Source: Vulcanococcus sp. Clear-D1
GTDB taxonomy: Bacteria > Cyanobacteriota > Cyanobacteriia > PCC-6307 > Cyanobiaceae
Assembly: GCF_014654725.1 (NCBI RefSeq)
Contig: NZ_JACVZV010000037.1
Span: forward strand, 1-64,000
Length of the DNA stretch: 64,000 nt
Reading direction: 5' to 3'
The number at the start of each line of letters is the position of its first letter. Position 1 is the first letter of the stretch. Under the pieces are notes generated by a model. That model saw only the letters and a list, made by a program, of their open reading frames with translations, had not been told where the DNA came from and made no database searches. Below, in pieces: positions 7,787 through 21,244 of this stretch. A program made the translations under genes and the position numbers.

Positions 7787-8804
7787 CGCTCACTCCAGTC
7801 CACGGCTAGGGCACCACTACTGCTGAGGGCCCGCAGATATTGAGCTCGCTCGAACGCTTCGGGGCTGGGGTTGCGTTGCTGGCTGAGGCTGCCGCGAAGG
7901 CTGGCAAGGCTTTCGATGTGGTTGTCGTCGAGCCATTGCTGCATCTCCTCGCGCATGCGCTGCAGCGCTCCAGGGCCGTGACGCAGCAGCGCACTCACCA
8001 CCTGGCAGATCTGCGCGCCCACCATCAGCATCCGCAGCACGTCGCGCCCGTTCTCGTTGCCGGTGCTGGCCGCCAGTTCTACGGCCACCCGGCCATGCAG
8101 CAGGCCGATCCAGCGCAGGGGTAGCCGTTGCTCGCTGCCATGGCTCAGCTCCAGGTGCGCCTCGGTGCTGATGGTGTCGATATCGATCTCCGGTTGCAGA
8201 ACACGGTTAAACAGCACCGCGCCGCGGGCTCCCGCAACTGCCAATGCGCGGATCATGGCTGCCAGGCCTGTGTACCAGGGGCTGAGCTTCACCGCCACTG
8301 GCACCGAGAGGGCATTGCACACCTGCCGCACGATCTCCAGCTGCTCGGCCTCTAGTTCTGCGCTGGTGCAGCTGGTGCTGCTGGGCACGCTGTAGAGGTT
8401 GAGCTCGATCGCCGATGCACCTGCTTGCTGCAGGGCCTGGGCTGCCTCGCTCCAATGGCCGCTGTGGGTGCCATTGAGGCTGGCGATCACGGGGATGGAG
8501 AGGGCCTCCCGCGCACGCCGGATCTCTTCGAGGTAGCCCTCGAGACCCAGGTGCTGGGGATCAACGGCCGGCAGGTAGCTCAGCGCTTCGGGATGGCTCT
8601 CACTACAGAGGTGTTGGTGGTGGATCCACTCTTGCCAGTCGCGCTCGATCTGCTCCAGAAAGAGGGAGCGCAACACCACCGCTCCGGCTCCTTCCTGCTC
8701 CAGCTGCTCCAGCCGGTGGAGATCACTGCTTAGGGGGGCTGCGGCCCCCACCACGATCGGGGAGGCAAGCTCAAGGCCCAGGTAGTTGGTGGTGAGGGGG
8801 ATGC

Positions 8805-8808
<4 letters not shown>
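7783..8808 (-). CDS. Dihydroorotate dehydrogenase-like flavoprotein (class 1 related)
   Basis: This 341-residue protein has the TIM-barrel FMN fold of dihydroorotate dehydrogenases: NYLGLELASPIVVGAAAPLS at the start, VIASLNGTHSGHW, an AIELNLYSVPSS strand and VAVKLSPWY. It belongs with the dihydroorotate-dehydrogenase-like group rather than with true PyrD; SPIVVGAA and the loops differ from the usual catalytic Cys/Ser region. It overlaps nifJ upstream (ATGA) and hypD downstream (ATGA), so it is made with the pyruvate oxidoreductase. A redox role coupled to ferredoxin or NAD(P)H is an inference; a pyrimidine role is less likely from this context. Confidence 0.82.
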
Positions 8809-12382
<3,574 letters not shown>

Positions 12383-12386
<4 letters not shown>

Positions 12387-12574
12387 GGCTCCGGCTCCAG
12401 CACCGTGAGCGCCACGCCCACATGCACCAGCAGCTGATCGCCGATCTGAGCCTCCGGCACGCAGGCCAGGCTCACCTGGCGTAGCACACCCCCGAAGCAC
12501 ACATCCCCCATCCGCCAGAGCGGATCGGCGTGCTCGCTGATGCTCACCAATTCACCGGCGACGGCCAGGCACAT
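12383..12574 (-). CDS. hypC: Hydrogenase assembly chaperone HypC
   Basis: This 63-residue chaperone carries the iron-ligand precursor with HypD and delivers it to apo-HoxH. It begins MCLAVAGELV; the Cys2 exposed after Met removal is the essential residue. The length is slightly short for the family. The start overlaps the end of hypF by 23 bases and the stop overlaps nifJ (ATGA), so all three are coupled. It is too small to identify by length alone, but the N-terminal MCLA motif and location are decisive. Confidence 0.93.
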
Positions 12575-14954
12575 GGCTTTCGGCCCTGGGGGCTACCCGG
12601 TTTATAGACACGCTTTCGGCTGCCAGCAGCTGACCGATCGGCAGGGCGGCGTCGTTGCAGGGGAGCTGCTGCGGCCAGAGAGCCCGGCAGCCCTGCTGGT
12701 TGAGGGCGTTGATGCTGAGCTCGAGCAGGAGGGCGTTCTGGAAGCAGCCCCCGGCCAACAGCAGTTCCTGGCAACCTTCCGCCCGGGCGAGTGCGGCGAT
12801 CGCCTGGGCCAAAGCCTGATGAAACGCCAGAGCAAGCCGCGGCGCTGGTGTGTCCCTGGCCAGGGCTTCCAGCAGCTGCGTCAGCAGCGGCTGCCAGTTC
12901 CACTGCCAGGGGCCATGGGCATCCCTGCGCTGCAATGGCAGATCCAGTGGGCAGGCCTCATCGCGATCGCTTGGCCGTTCGAAGGCCTCCAGGGCAAGCG
13001 CCTCAAGCGCCATGGCGGCTTGGGCTTCGTAGCTGCAGCACTGCGCCAGCCCGAGCAGTGCTGCAACCGCATCAAACAGGCGGCCGATACTCGAGCTGCG
13101 CGGTGCATTGAGGCCGCGCCACACGCTCTGCTCCAGCACCTGCAGGTCGTCGTCGCTGAAGGCTGTGCGCCAGCTGAGGTTGGGCAGAGACGCCAGCCGA
13201 TCTCGCCAGCCGGGCCCGTAGGCCTCCAGCAACAGTCCGAGTGCGGCCCGGCGCGGTTCCCGTTGGGCGCGCTCACCCCCCGGCAGCGGCCAGGGGCGCA
13301 GATGGGCGATGCGCCGGTAGCCATCGTGGTTGATCGCCAGGGCTTCCCCGCCCCAGAGGGTGCCATCGTCTCCCTGGCCGGCGCCATCCCAGGCCACACC
13401 AACTGCCTGGCCCTCAATTCGGTGCTCAGCCATCACCGCCAGCAGGTGGGCGTGGTGGTGCTGCACGGCATGCAGCGGTCGTTGATGGCGTGCGGCCAGT
13501 TCAGCGGCCCAGGCGCTGGCGCTGTAGCCCGGGTGCTGGTCGCAGGCGAGGTGGCGCACGCTCAGGCCATGGCGCTGCAGCCACGTGCGGCAGGTGTGCT
13601 GGTGATGGGCGGCGCCCATCACGCTGCTCAGATCCCCCAGATCCGGGCTGAGCAGCAGGTGGCTCTCGGTTTGTAGCGCTAAGGCTCCCTTGATCTGGGC
13701 GCCCAGCCCCAGTGCGCCGGCGTTGTGACTGGGATGCGGCAGTGCCACAGGGGCCAGGCCGCGCCCCAAGCGCAGTGTGAGGGCCCCTCCGGCGGCCCAG
13801 CGCTGCACGCTGTCGTCGATGCGGTTCACCACCGGCAGGGTGTGGCTGAGCACGTGATCGGCCAGCTCCCGCAGGGTTGCAGCATCGGCATCTGCGTTGG
13901 CGCAGAGCGGTTCGCCGGAGCGGTTGGCACTGGTGGCCACCACCACCCCGCCGCAGGCCTCCAGCAGCAGCTGTTGCAGGCCGGAGCTGGCGCGCATCAC
14001 CCCCAGCCAGGGGCTTCTGCCGGCCACCTCCGCCGCGATGCCGGCTTGCCGATCTGGTGGGCGGCGCAGCAGCAGGATCGGAGCGGTGGGCCCATGGCAG
14101 AGCTCCCGTTCGCCGGCATGGCTGCAGCAATGGCTCTCCATCCAGTCGCTGCTGGCCAGTAGTGCCAGGGGTTTGTGGGGGCGCCCCTTGCGCTGGCGCA
14201 GCCGCTGCAGTGCCTCGGCGTTGGCTGGATCCACCAGCAGCTGGAAGCCACCCACCCCCTGCAGGGCCACGATGGCCCCCTCGGCTAGGGCGGTGGCCGC
14301 CGCCTGGATCCCAGCTGTATTGGTGATCGCCTGGCCATCCCAGCGCAGCTGCGGCCCGCAGGCAGGGCAGCTGATGGTTTGGGCGTGAAAGCGCCGATCG
14401 GCTGGATCGCTGAACTCGCTCCCGCACTGCTCGCAGAGCGGAAAATGGCGGAAGCTGGTGTGCTCCCGTTCAAACGGCAGCTGCTCCACCACGCTGTAGC
14501 GCGGCCCGCAATCGGCGCAGCTGATGAACGGGTAGCCGTGGCGGCGGTTGGTTGGATCCCGGAGCTCCTCCAGGCAGCGGGGGCAGATCGCTAGATCGGG
14601 GCTCACGGGTGTTGTGCCGTTTCCACCGGCCAGCGGCTCCAGGATTCGTACTCCCGCAGGCCGCCTGGCTGCATCGCTCTGGCCGGCTTGCACCGGCTGC
14701 CAGCGGCAGATTTCGTGATCGATGCGAGCCCGGTCCGGTGGATTGGCCAGCAGGCTGTGGCGGAACGCCTCCAAAGCCGGCCGAGCACCCTCAAGATCCA
14801 GCTGCACGCCGCGGCTGCTGTTCGCCACCGTGCCGCGCAGGCCATGCAGCAGCGCCAGCCTCACCACATGGGGGCGAAAGCCCACCCCCTGCACCAGGCC
14901 CTGCAGTTCCAGGCTCAGGTGCTGTTCAGGAGCGGCATCAGGCGGCCTTGCCAT
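12552..14954 (-). CDS. hypF: Carbamoyltransferase HypF
   Basis: HypF makes the carbamoyl group for the cyanide ligands and transfers it to HypE. The 800-residue chain shows the acylphosphatase domain (GLVQGVGFRPHVVRLA, about 17-32), two zinc-finger pairs (CPRCLEELRD, ISCADCGPRY, CEQCGSEF, CPACGPQ), a YrdC-like domain (KGRPHKPLALL, ATSANRSGEPLC) and a C-terminal Kae1-like domain with HHHAHLLAVMAEH and AWDGAGQGDDGTLWGGE. It overlaps hypB upstream by 17 bases and hypC downstream by 23. All domains appear intact. Confidence 0.96.
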   Translation of the reverse strand: MARPPDAAPEQHLSLELQGLVQGVGFRPHVVRLALLHGLRGTVANSSRGVQLDLEGARPALEAFRHSLLANPPDRARIDHEICRWQPVQAGQSDAARRPAGVRILEPLAGGNGTTPVSPDLAICPRCLEELRDPTNRRHGYPFISCADCGPRYSVVEQLPFEREHTSFRHFPLCEQCGSEFSDPADRRFHAQTISCPACGPQLRWDGQAITNTAGIQAAATALAEGAIVALQGVGGFQLLVDPANAEALQRLRQRKGRPHKPLALLASSDWMESHCCSHAGERELCHGPTAPILLLRRPPDRQAGIAAEVAGRSPWLGVMRASSGLQQLLLEACGGVVVATSANRSGEPLCANADADAATLRELADHVLSHTLPVVNRIDDSVQRWAAGGALTLRLGRGLAPVALPHPSHNAGALGLGAQIKGALALQTESHLLLSPDLGDLSSVMGAAHHQHTCRTWLQRHGLSVRHLACDQHPGYSASAWAAELAARHQRPLHAVQHHHAHLLAVMAEHRIEGQAVGVAWDGAGQGDDGTLWGGEALAINHDGYRRIAHLRPWPLPGGERAQREPRRAALGLLLEAYGPGWRDRLASLPNLSWRTAFSDDDLQVLEQSVWRGLNAPRSSSIGRLFDAVAALLGLAQCCSYEAQAAMALEALALEAFERPSDRDEACPLDLPLQRRDAHGPWQWNWQPLLTQLLEALARDTPAPRLALAFHQALAQAIAALARAEGCQELLLAGGCFQNALLLELSINALNQQGCRALWPQQLPCNDAALPIGQLLAAESVSINRVAPRAESHVPGRRR

Positions 14955-15630
14955 CCAACCAACGGATCAGTGCATTCAGCCCCTCGCCGGTGCGGGCAGA
15001 GAGCTCAAATAACGTCGCCTGAGGCGCGATTGCGCTGAGGTTGGCGATGGCTGTGCGGCGATCGAAGCCCACGGCCTCCGCTAGATCGCGCTTGTTGATC
15101 ACCACGGCATCGGCGCTCTTGAACAGAGCGGGGTATTTGAGCGGCTTGTCTTCGCCTTCCGTCACCGATAACATTGCTATCCGCCGCTGCTCCCCCAGAT
15201 CGAAAGCGGCTGGGCACACCAGGTTGCCCACGTTTTCGATCACGAGCAGATCCATGCCGATGCAATCGAGCTGGCCGAAGGCCTGATCCACCAGGGCCGC
15301 ATCGAGGTGGCAGAGATCACCCGTGAGGATCTGCACCGCTCTGGCTCCAGCCAGCTGCAGGCGCTGGGCGTCGTTGTCGGTGGCCAGATCACCCACGATC
15401 ACGCCGATCGGTGGGCGGGGCCAGTGGCGCGCCAGCTGCTCGAGCAAGGCGGTTTTTCCGGAACCCGGTGCCGACAGCAGATTGACGGTGCGCAGGCCGT
15501 GGCGGCGGAAGTGGTCGCGGTTGTGGGCGGCCTGCCTGTCGTTGCGGCTGAGCAGCGGTTGGTGCAGCTCCAGCCGCCGATGCGGCAACGGCGCCGCCTG
15601 GTGGGCATCGCAGCCGCATTGCCCGCACAT
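14938..15630 (-). CDS. hypB: Nickel-incorporation GTPase HypB
   Basis: HypB is the GTPase that works with HypA in nickel insertion into the hydrogenase large subunit. The 230-residue protein has an N-terminal Cys motif (MCGQCGCDAH), Walker A APGSGKTALLE (about 54-64), GDLATDNDAQR, ENVGNLVCPAAFDLG with the metal-site Cys, and the guanine-specificity motif NKRDL. It lacks a long His-rich nickel-storage stretch. It starts directly after the hypA stop with no gap. Confidence 0.96.
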   Translation of the reverse strand: MCGQCGCDAHQAAPLPHRRLELHQPLLSRNDRQAAHNRDHFRRHGLRTVNLLSAPGSGKTALLEQLARHWPRPPIGVIVGDLATDNDAQRLQLAGARAVQILTGDLCHLDAALVDQAFGQLDCIGMDLLVIENVGNLVCPAAFDLGEQRRIAMLSVTEGEDKPLKYPALFKSADAVVINKRDLAEAVGFDRRTAIANLSAIAPQATLFELSARTGEGLNALIRWLDGKAA

Positions 15631-15972
15631 CTACGACACCTCCAAGGCCACGAGCTCCAGCTCCCTGCCCTGAAGCACCTGCCGGCTGATGGCACCGCAC
15701 TGGGGGCAGGCGTGAATCACATCGAGCGGGCTGAAGGCCTGTGCACAGTGTGGGCAGAAACAGCGGGTTGGCACCACATCGAGCTGCAGCTCCGTTGTTT
15801 GCCAAGGAGCCGTTGCCGCCAGTACGGCGAAGGCCTGGCGCAGGGCATCGGGATTAACCCCGCCCAGCTCCCCCACCCGCAGCTCCATCCGATGGATTTG
15901 CCTCGCTCCCTGCTCCCGGGCGGCGGCGGCGGCCAGGGCACAGAGCTCCTGCAGCAGTGCCAGCTCATGCAT
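15631..15972 (-). CDS. hypA: Nickel metallochaperone HypA
   Basis: HypA carries nickel to apo-hydrogenase with HypB. The 113-residue protein starts MHELAL, so His2 (nickel ligand) is present, and has the zinc site CPHC followed by CPQC (about residues 73-92). Length is normal for the family. It overlaps hoxW by 8 bases and abuts hypB. Confidence 0.95.
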   Translation of the reverse strand: MHELALLQELCALAAAAAREQGARQIHRMELRVGELGGVNPDALRQAFAVLAATAPWQTTELQLDVVPTRCFCPHCAQAFSPLDVIHACPQCGAISRQVLQGRELELVALEVS

Positions 15973-16432
15973 GGCGCGCTCCCCAGGCCAGCACTAAAGG
16001 CAGGGCGTTGCTGCAGGCGGCAGCAGTGCGCGCTGAAAGCTGATCACCCACGTGCCACTGCTCACCGGGGATCAGCAGTTGCCAGGCCGGAGGGCAAGGC
16101 CCATACAGCGCAGCGCTCAGGGCAAGCAAACGCGGTGGCGTGAGCGCATGGCCCCCGGGGTCGCCACTGGCTAAGGCCTCCAGGGGCTGCAGTTGCGCTG
16201 CGCTGGGGGATTGAGCTGGTGCGTGATCGGCCTCGCTCATCTGTGCATCCACAAACAGCACGGCGCGGGCCTGGCTGATGCACTCCGCCAGCTCAGGGGT
16301 GAGCTGATCGCAGAGCACCACGTGCATCCCCGTGGGTTGGGCCTTGATGGCTTCGGCCACGTGGATGCCGGCGCCGTCATCGCTGCGCAGGCGGTTGCCG
16401 ATGCCGATCACCAGGGCCTGGCTGCGCTTCAT
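15965..16432 (-). CDS. hoxW: Hydrogenase maturation protease (HoxH-processing)
   Basis: This endopeptidase of the HybD/HyaD (M52) family removes the C-terminal tail of HoxH after nickel insertion. From the ATG at 16432 it has 155 residues. It begins MKRSQALVIGIGNRLRSDDG, where the GIGN and the Asp after it are typical, and contains VVLCDQLTPELAECI and LFVDAQM, corresponding to the nickel-recognition region. An upstream in-frame extension is rejected because it would run back into hoxH, whose stop lies only 2 bases before this ATG. The gene name is given from its place next to hoxH. Confidence 0.9.
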   Translation of the reverse strand: MKRSQALVIGIGNRLRSDDGAGIHVAEAIKAQPTGMHVVLCDQLTPELAECISQARAVLFVDAQMSEADHAPAQSPSAAQLQPLEALASGDPGGHALTPPRLLALSAALYGPCPPAWQLLIPGEQWHVGDQLSARTAAACSNALPLVLAWGARHA

Positions 16433-16434
16433 CG

Positions 16435-17910
16435 CTAATCCCGCCGTCGCTGCTGCAACAGCTCGCCGTCGGCACTGAACAGCTGCACCTGCAAAGGCAT
16501 CTGGCCGGCGGCATGGGTGCTGCAGGAGAGGCAGGGATCGAAGCATCGGATACCAGCTTCCACGCGGTTGAGCAGCGCCTCGCTCAGGTGTTGCCCATCG
16601 AGGTAGTGGCGCGCGATCTGGGTGATCGTGCGGTTCATGGCGCCGTTGTTCTGCCCAGTGGCAATGATCAGATTCACCCGTTCGATCAGGCCGTTGGCAT
16701 CCACCCGGTAGTGGTGCAGCAGGGTGCCGCGGGGTGCTTCGCTCACACCCACCGCCTCATGGCAATTCACGCTGGCGCGGGCGCGCACATGGGTTGCCGT
16801 GAGCTCGGGATCGTCGAGCAGCTGTTCCATTTGCTCCAGGCAGGCCAGGATTTCGATCAGCCGCGCCAGGTGATACAGGAAGGAGGCCGTCACCACCCGG
16901 CCGCCGCGTTGGCGGAGCTCCAGCAGTTCCCGATCGGCCCGTTCCGTGCCGATGCGCTCGCACAGGTTGAGCCGGGCGAGGGGGCCCACCCGGTAGCTGC
17001 CCGCTTCCGGCCCAAGCGCCTTGATGTAGGGGAACTTCAGGTAGCTCCAGGGCTCCACGGCCTCCGCCAGGAAGGAGGCGTAGTCGTCTTCCTTGAGGCC
17101 GTCGGCCACGAGCGCGCCGTCGCTGGCCATCACCCGGATGCCTCCGCAGTTGCGGCCGCTGGAGTGCTCCCAGGTGCCATCGCGGCTCACCAGCCCCATG
17201 AACAGCGACGGGAACTGGCCGAACACCTCCAGCTCCTCGCCCAGCTGGTGATCGAGCAGGTGTTTAAACAGCGTTAGCCCCTGTTCGGCGATGGCGAAGG
17301 CTTCCGGTAGGCCCTGCCTGATCTGATCGCGGGTTTCCGGGCTCAGGGGGCTGCGCACGCCGCCGGGCACCGCCCAGGCCGCATGGATTTTGCGCCCCCC
17401 CAGCGCTTCGATCACCCCCTGGCCGAATTGGCGCAGGCGGATGCCGCTGCGGGCCAGCTCAGGGTTGGCGGCGATCAGCCCGAAGATGTTGCGCTTCTCG
17501 GGATCGCTGTCCCAACCCAGCAGGAAATCGGGGCTGCTCAGGTGAAAAAACGAGAGCGCATGCGACTGGGTGATCTGCGCGAGATTCATCAACCGCCGGA
17601 GCTTCTCGGCGGCGGGTGGGATCTGCACCGCCAGGATCTTGTCGCCGGTGGCGGCGGCAGCCAGCAGATGGCTCACCGGGCAGATGCCGCAGATGCGTGC
17701 CGTGATGCCCGCCATCTCGGTGAAAGGCCGGCCCTCGCAGAATTTTTCGAAGCCCCGGTACTCCGTCACGTGGAAGCGGGCCGTGTCTACGGCTCCAGCG
17801 GCATCCAGGTGGATTGAGATTTTTGCGTGTCCTTCAATCCGGGTCACCGGATCGATCGTGATCGTGCGCCGGGTGGGCTGGTTGGCGTCGGTGGCGGGAT
17901 CCATCGGCAT
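16435..17910 (-). CDS. hoxH: Bidirectional NiFe hydrogenase large subunit HoxH
   Basis: HoxH carries the NiFe active site where H2 is formed or split. The 491-residue protein has both nickel-ligand motifs: [10 protein letters not shown] (Cys74, Cys77) and DPCLSCSTH (Cys460, Cys463). A 25-residue tail follows His466 and should be removed by the adjacent protease. [10 protein letters not shown] near the N terminus is typical. AAGGAG-like bases about 8 nt before the ATG at 17910 support the start. It lies 33 bases after hoxY. Confidence 0.97.
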   Translation of the reverse strand: MPMDPATDANQPTRRTITIDPVTRIEGHAKISIHLDAAGAVDTARFHVTEYRGFEKFCEGRPFTEMAGITARICGICPVSHLLAAAATGDKILAVQIPPAAEKLRRLMNLAQITQSHALSFFHLSSPDFLLGWDSDPEKRNIFGLIAANPELARSGIRLRQFGQGVIEALGGRKIHAAWAVPGGVRSPLSPETRDQIRQGLPEAFAIAEQGLTLFKHLLDHQLGEELEVFGQFPSLFMGLVSRDGTWEHSSGRNCGGIRVMASDGALVADGLKEDDYASFLAEAVEPWSYLKFPYIKALGPEAGSYRVGPLARLNLCERIGTERADRELLELRQRGGRVVTASFLYHLARLIEILACLEQMEQLLDDPELTATHVRARASVNCHEAVGVSEAPRGTLLHHYRVDANGLIERVNLIIATGQNNGAMNRTITQIARHYLDGQHLSEALLNRVEAGIRCFDPCLSCSTHAAGQMPLQVQLFSADGELLQQRRRD

Positions 17911-17943
17911 CGGGGTGTCTCCTTGGTTCCTCTGCTGGTCTCC

Positions 17944-18507
17944 TCAGCCGAAGCGGATCTGATCCGCACCGCTCAGCTGCGGCAGTTCTCCGCGCAGCAA
18001 GGGCTCCAGGGCTGCGCGGATGCGTTCGGCCGGCGGCGGGCAGCCCGGCAGATACACCTCCACCGGCACCAGCTCATGCACCGGCAACACCCGCTCCAGC
18101 AGCTCCGGCACGATGCCTGGGGCATGGGGCAGCTGGCCGCTGCCATCGGCCAGCTCCAGGTAGGCGCGCCGCAGCACCGGATCGCTGCCCCGCAGCATGT
18201 TGCGCATGCCGGGGATGTTGGCAGTGATGGCGCAGTCGCCGAAGCTCACCAGGGTGCGGGTGTTGGCGCGCACCCGCTGCAGCAGCTCGAGGTTGTCGGT
18301 GTTGGCTACACCGCCTTCCACCAGGGCGATATCCACGTTCTCGGGGTAGAGCTTCTGGTCGGATCCCACAGGGCTGTAGACGATGTCGGCGCGGTCGGCG
18401 AGCTCCAGCAGCCATTCATCCAGGTCGAGAAACGACATGTGGCAGCCGGAGCAGCCCGCCAGCCACACCGTCGCCAGCCTTGCTTTGCGGGGGGTACGGG
18501 TGCTCAT
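17944..18507 (-). CDS. hoxY: NiFe hydrogenase small subunit HoxY
   Basis: HoxY holds the iron-sulfur cluster next to the NiFe site. The ATG at 18507 (overlapping the hoxU stop as ATGA) gives 187 residues. The cluster ligands are visible in [16 protein letters not shown], in [16 protein letters not shown] and in [12 protein letters not shown]. As usual for the Hox type it is short and has no Tat signal, so it works in the cytoplasm. A longer upstream in-frame extension lies wholly inside hoxU and is rejected. Confidence 0.96.
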   Translation of the reverse strand: MSTRTPRKARLATVWLAGCSGCHMSFLDLDEWLLELADRADIVYSPVGSDQKLYPENVDIALVEGGVANTDNLELLQRVRANTRTLVSFGDCAITANIPGMRNMLRGSDPVLRRAYLELADGSGQLPHAPGIVPELLERVLPVHELVPVEVYLPGCPPPAERIRAALEPLLRGELPQLSGADQIRFG

Positions 18508-19235
18508 GGGCTCCACTCCTGATGGCTGCGGGCATGCACCAGGGCCTGGAGCCGCTCCGGGTGGCTGTGCTTCTCCTCGCTGGTGTCGGCCTTGTGGAAC
18601 AGGGCGCCGGTGGGACACACGTCGACGCATTTGCCGCAGTGGGTACAGGCCTCCACAGCACCCCAGGGTTCGCCCAGGCCGCTGATGATCTGGCAGTGCT
18701 CGCCGCGCCAGCCCACATCCCACACGTGGGCGCCTTCCACTTCGTCGCAGACGCGCACGCAGCGGGTGCAGAGGATGCAGCGGTTGTGATCGAGCCCGAA
18801 CTGAGCGTGGGAGAGATCCACGTGCCGCTCGGGGAATCGATACGGCAGGCGGCTGTGATCCATGCCCACCTCAACCGCCAGGTTCTGCAGCTCGCAATGG
18901 CCATTGGCCACGCAGATGGCGCACACGTGGTTGCCTTCTGTGAACAGCAGTTCGATCACCGTGCGACGGATGTCCTGCAGCCGCGGCGTGTGGGTTTGAA
19001 CGCGCATGCCTTCGGCGGCGGTGGTAACGCAGGCCGCCAGCAGGCGCGGTTCTTCACGCCCATCGGCTCCCCTCACCTCCACCAGGCACAGCCGGCAAGC
19101 GGCCACCGCTGAGAGCCCCTCCAGAAAACAGAGGGTGGGGATCGGGATGCTCGCCTGGCGGGCAGCCTCCAGCAGCGTTGTGCCGGTGGGTACGGCCACA
19201 TCGCGCTCATTGATCTGCAGCGTGCAGACACTCAT
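18504..19235 (-). CDS. hoxU: Hydrogenase diaphorase iron-sulfur subunit HoxU
   Basis: HoxU relays electrons between the diaphorase and HoxY/HoxH. The 243-residue protein has an N-terminal 2Fe-2S domain (LCFLEGLSAVAACRLCLVE), a His/Cys 4Fe-4S site (GNHVCAICVANGHCELQ) and two classical 4Fe-4S sites (CILCTRCVRVC and CTHCGKCVDVCPTGAL), as in the NuoG N-terminal half. The ATG at 19235 gives MSVCTLQINE and overlaps the hoxF stop (ATGA); it also overlaps hoxY at its end. Confidence 0.96.
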   Translation of the reverse strand: MSVCTLQINERDVAVPTGTTLLEAARQASIPIPTLCFLEGLSAVAACRLCLVEVRGADGREEPRLLAACVTTAAEGMRVQTHTPRLQDIRRTVIELLFTEGNHVCAICVANGHCELQNLAVEVGMDHSRLPYRFPERHVDLSHAQFGLDHNRCILCTRCVRVCDEVEGAHVWDVGWRGEHCQIISGLGEPWGAVEACTHCGKCVDVCPTGALFHKADTSEEKHSHPERLQALVHARSHQEWSP

Positions 19236-20722
19236 CGCCCCACCTCCGCCGGCCGCAGCAGCTCCAGGTAGTCGCTGCGGAAATGGCGCAGCGTGCTCAG
19301 CACCGGTTTCGGGGCGCTCTGGCCCAGGCCGCAGAGGCTGGCGTCGGCCACGGTGTGGCACAACGATTCGAGCTGGCTGAGATCAGCGGCGCTGCCTCGG
19401 CGCTCTAGCAATTTGCGCAGCAGCATCTCCAGCTGCACCGTGCCTGAGCGGCAGGGGATGCACTTCCCGCACGACTCCTCGCGGCTGAAGGCGATGAAGA
19501 AGGCGGCGAGATCCACCATGTTGGTGGTGTCATCGAGCACCACCATTCCGCCCGAGCCCATGATCGTGCCGAGGGCCTTGAGCGAGTCGTAATCCACTGG
19601 TGTGTCGAGGGCGCTGGCGGGCACGCAGCCGCCTGAGGGGCCGCCCGTTTGCACGGCCTTGATGCTGCGGCCGGGCGGGGCGCCCCCACCCATCGTTTCC
19701 ACGATCGTGCGCAGGGGCGTGCCCATCGGCACCTCGAGCACACCGCTGCGCCGCACATGGCCGGTGAGCGAAAACACCTTGGTGCCCGCGCCGTAGGCCT
19801 CCACCCCCAGCCGCAGCAGCGCTGGGATGTTGCCGAAGGTTTCCACGTTGTTGATCAGCGTGGGCAGACCGAACACGCCGTGCTCGGCCGGATAGGGCGG
19901 CCTAGGCCGGGGCACACCGCGGCGACCTTCAATCGAATGGATCAGCGCTGTTTCCTCGCCGCACACATAGGCGCCGGCACCGACCCGCAGCTCGATCGCA
20001 ACGTTGAAACGGCTCCCCCTGATTCCCTTGCCCAGCCAGCCGCGGACTTCGGCCGCGGCGATCGCCGTGCGCAGCCGCTCGATCGCTAGCGGATACTCCG
20101 CTCGCACGTAGATGTAGCCCTGCTGCGCGCCTACAGCGAAGGCGGCGATCGCCATGCCCTCCAGCAGCGTGTGGGGATCGCCCTCCATCAAGGTGCGATC
20201 CATGAAGGCACCGGGGTCGCCCTCATCGGCGTTGCACACCACCACCTTGTGCTCGCCGGGCATGGCCGCCACGGTGGCCCACTTCAGCCCGGTGGGATAA
20301 CCAGCGCCGCCTCGCCCCCGCAGGCCGCTGCGTCGCACGGTTTCGATCACCGCGCTTGGATTGTCTGCCGCCAGCACGGCCTGCAGTTGTTGATAGGCAC
20401 CCTGGGCCAGGGCGTCGTTGATGCAACCGGGATCCACGACCCCGCAGCGGGCCAGCACCAGGCGCCGCTGCAGCTTCAGGAACGAATCTTCCGAGCTGAT
20501 CGCGCGGCTCCTGGCCAGCGCCGCTGCCAGCGAGGGCTCGAGGGGTTCGCTGGCTGCCTGCTGCAGCGACAACAGCGTCCCGTCCATGACCGCGAGCGGA
20601 CCCTCGCTGCAGGGCCCCAGGCAGCCCACCTCCTTCACCGGCAGAGTGCTGGTCTCCAGCAGGGCCAAGGCTCCGCGGCTGCGGCAGCTGGCGGCGGTGC
20701 AGAGCCGAAGACAGCCGCTCAT
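19232..20722 (-). CDS. hoxF: Hydrogenase diaphorase flavoprotein subunit HoxF
   Basis: HoxF is the NAD(P)H/FMN-binding subunit, related to NuoF. The 496 residues show a compact N-terminal thioredoxin-like 2Fe-2S domain (Cys4, Cys8 and Cys13 in CLRLCTAASC, then GCLGPC), the NADH-binding GLRGRGGAGYPTGLKW, the FMN-site GAGAYVCGEETALIHSIEG, and 4Fe-4S ligands SCGKCIPCR with a later Cys near LCGLG. The N-terminal domain seems shorter than in some HoxF proteins. It overlaps hoxE and hoxU by ATGA on both sides. Confidence 0.96.
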   Translation of the reverse strand: MSGCLRLCTAASCRSRGALALLETSTLPVKEVGCLGPCSEGPLAVMDGTLLSLQQAASEPLEPSLAAALARSRAISSEDSFLKLQRRLVLARCGVVDPGCINDALAQGAYQQLQAVLAADNPSAVIETVRRSGLRGRGGAGYPTGLKWATVAAMPGEHKVVVCNADEGDPGAFMDRTLMEGDPHTLLEGMAIAAFAVGAQQGYIYVRAEYPLAIERLRTAIAAAEVRGWLGKGIRGSRFNVAIELRVGAGAYVCGEETALIHSIEGRRGVPRPRPPYPAEHGVFGLPTLINNVETFGNIPALLRLGVEAYGAGTKVFSLTGHVRRSGVLEVPMGTPLRTIVETMGGGAPPGRSIKAVQTGGPSGGCVPASALDTPVDYDSLKALGTIMGSGGMVVLDDTTNMVDLAAFFIAFSREESCGKCIPCRSGTVQLEMLLRKLLERRGSAADLSQLESLCHTVADASLCGLGQSAPKPVLSTLRHFRSDYLELLRPAEVGR

Positions 20723-21168
20723 CGCTCAAGCTCCCGCAGCTGCTTCAGCACGGCTTGGGCTTCCACGTGGTTCCACACCGCTCCATCCACCACCACCAGA
20801 GGAGCTCCGCTGCAGGTGCCGATGCAGCGCACCGAGCCCAGTTCCACACCCAGCTCCGCCAGAGGTGCAGCCTTGAGCTCCGCCAGCAGTTGCGCCGCCC
20901 CCTGCACATGGCAGGCGGTGCCGGTGCACACCAGGCAACAGTGGCGCGCCGGCGGCATCAAGCGAAACAGGTGGTAAAAACTCGCCGTGCCCTGCACGCG
21001 GCTGAAGGGCAGGTGCAGCTGCCGGGCGATGTGGCGCAGCAGCGGCTTGCTCAGGTGGCCGTAGAGCTGCTGAGCACGGTTGAGGACCTCAATCAGGCCA
21101 TGGGCCTGATGGCCGTGGCGCTGCAGCACCGGTTCAAGCTCCGTGAAGCCTTGCTCCAACGTCGCCAT
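20719..21168 (-). CDS. hoxE: Hydrogenase diaphorase subunit HoxE
   Basis: HoxE is the 2Fe-2S subunit related to NuoE that joins the diaphorase to other electron carriers. The 149-residue protein has the four-Cys thioredoxin-like motif CTGTACHVQGA then CIGTCSGAP (about residues 87-130) and the N-terminal NuoE helix bundle (LYGHLSKPLLRHIARQL). It is the first hox gene, 76 bases after ppsA. No convincing promoter is seen in that gap, so read-through from ppsA is possible. Confidence 0.95.
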   Translation of the reverse strand: MATLEQGFTELEPVLQRHGHQAHGLIEVLNRAQQLYGHLSKPLLRHIARQLHLPFSRVQGTASFYHLFRLMPPARHCCLVCTGTACHVQGAAQLLAELKAAPLAELGVELGSVRCIGTCSGAPLVVVDGAVWNHVEAQAVLKQLRELER

Positions 21169-21244
21169 GGCAAGCCCAGGCCGGCTGTCTGCAAGCTAGG
21201 CAGAGCTGGTGCGTCTGGCAGCTGTAGCACCGCTGCCGTTCGGT

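Noticed and set aside
12387-12500. Possible 38-residue N-terminal extension of nifJ
   Set aside because: It lies inside hypC, is Gly/Arg/Ala-rich, and the ATG at 12386 gives the family N terminus and an ATGA overlap.
12540-13676. Long plus-strand frame opposite hypF/hypC
   Set aside because: It is antisense to well-supported hyp genes and has no family signature.
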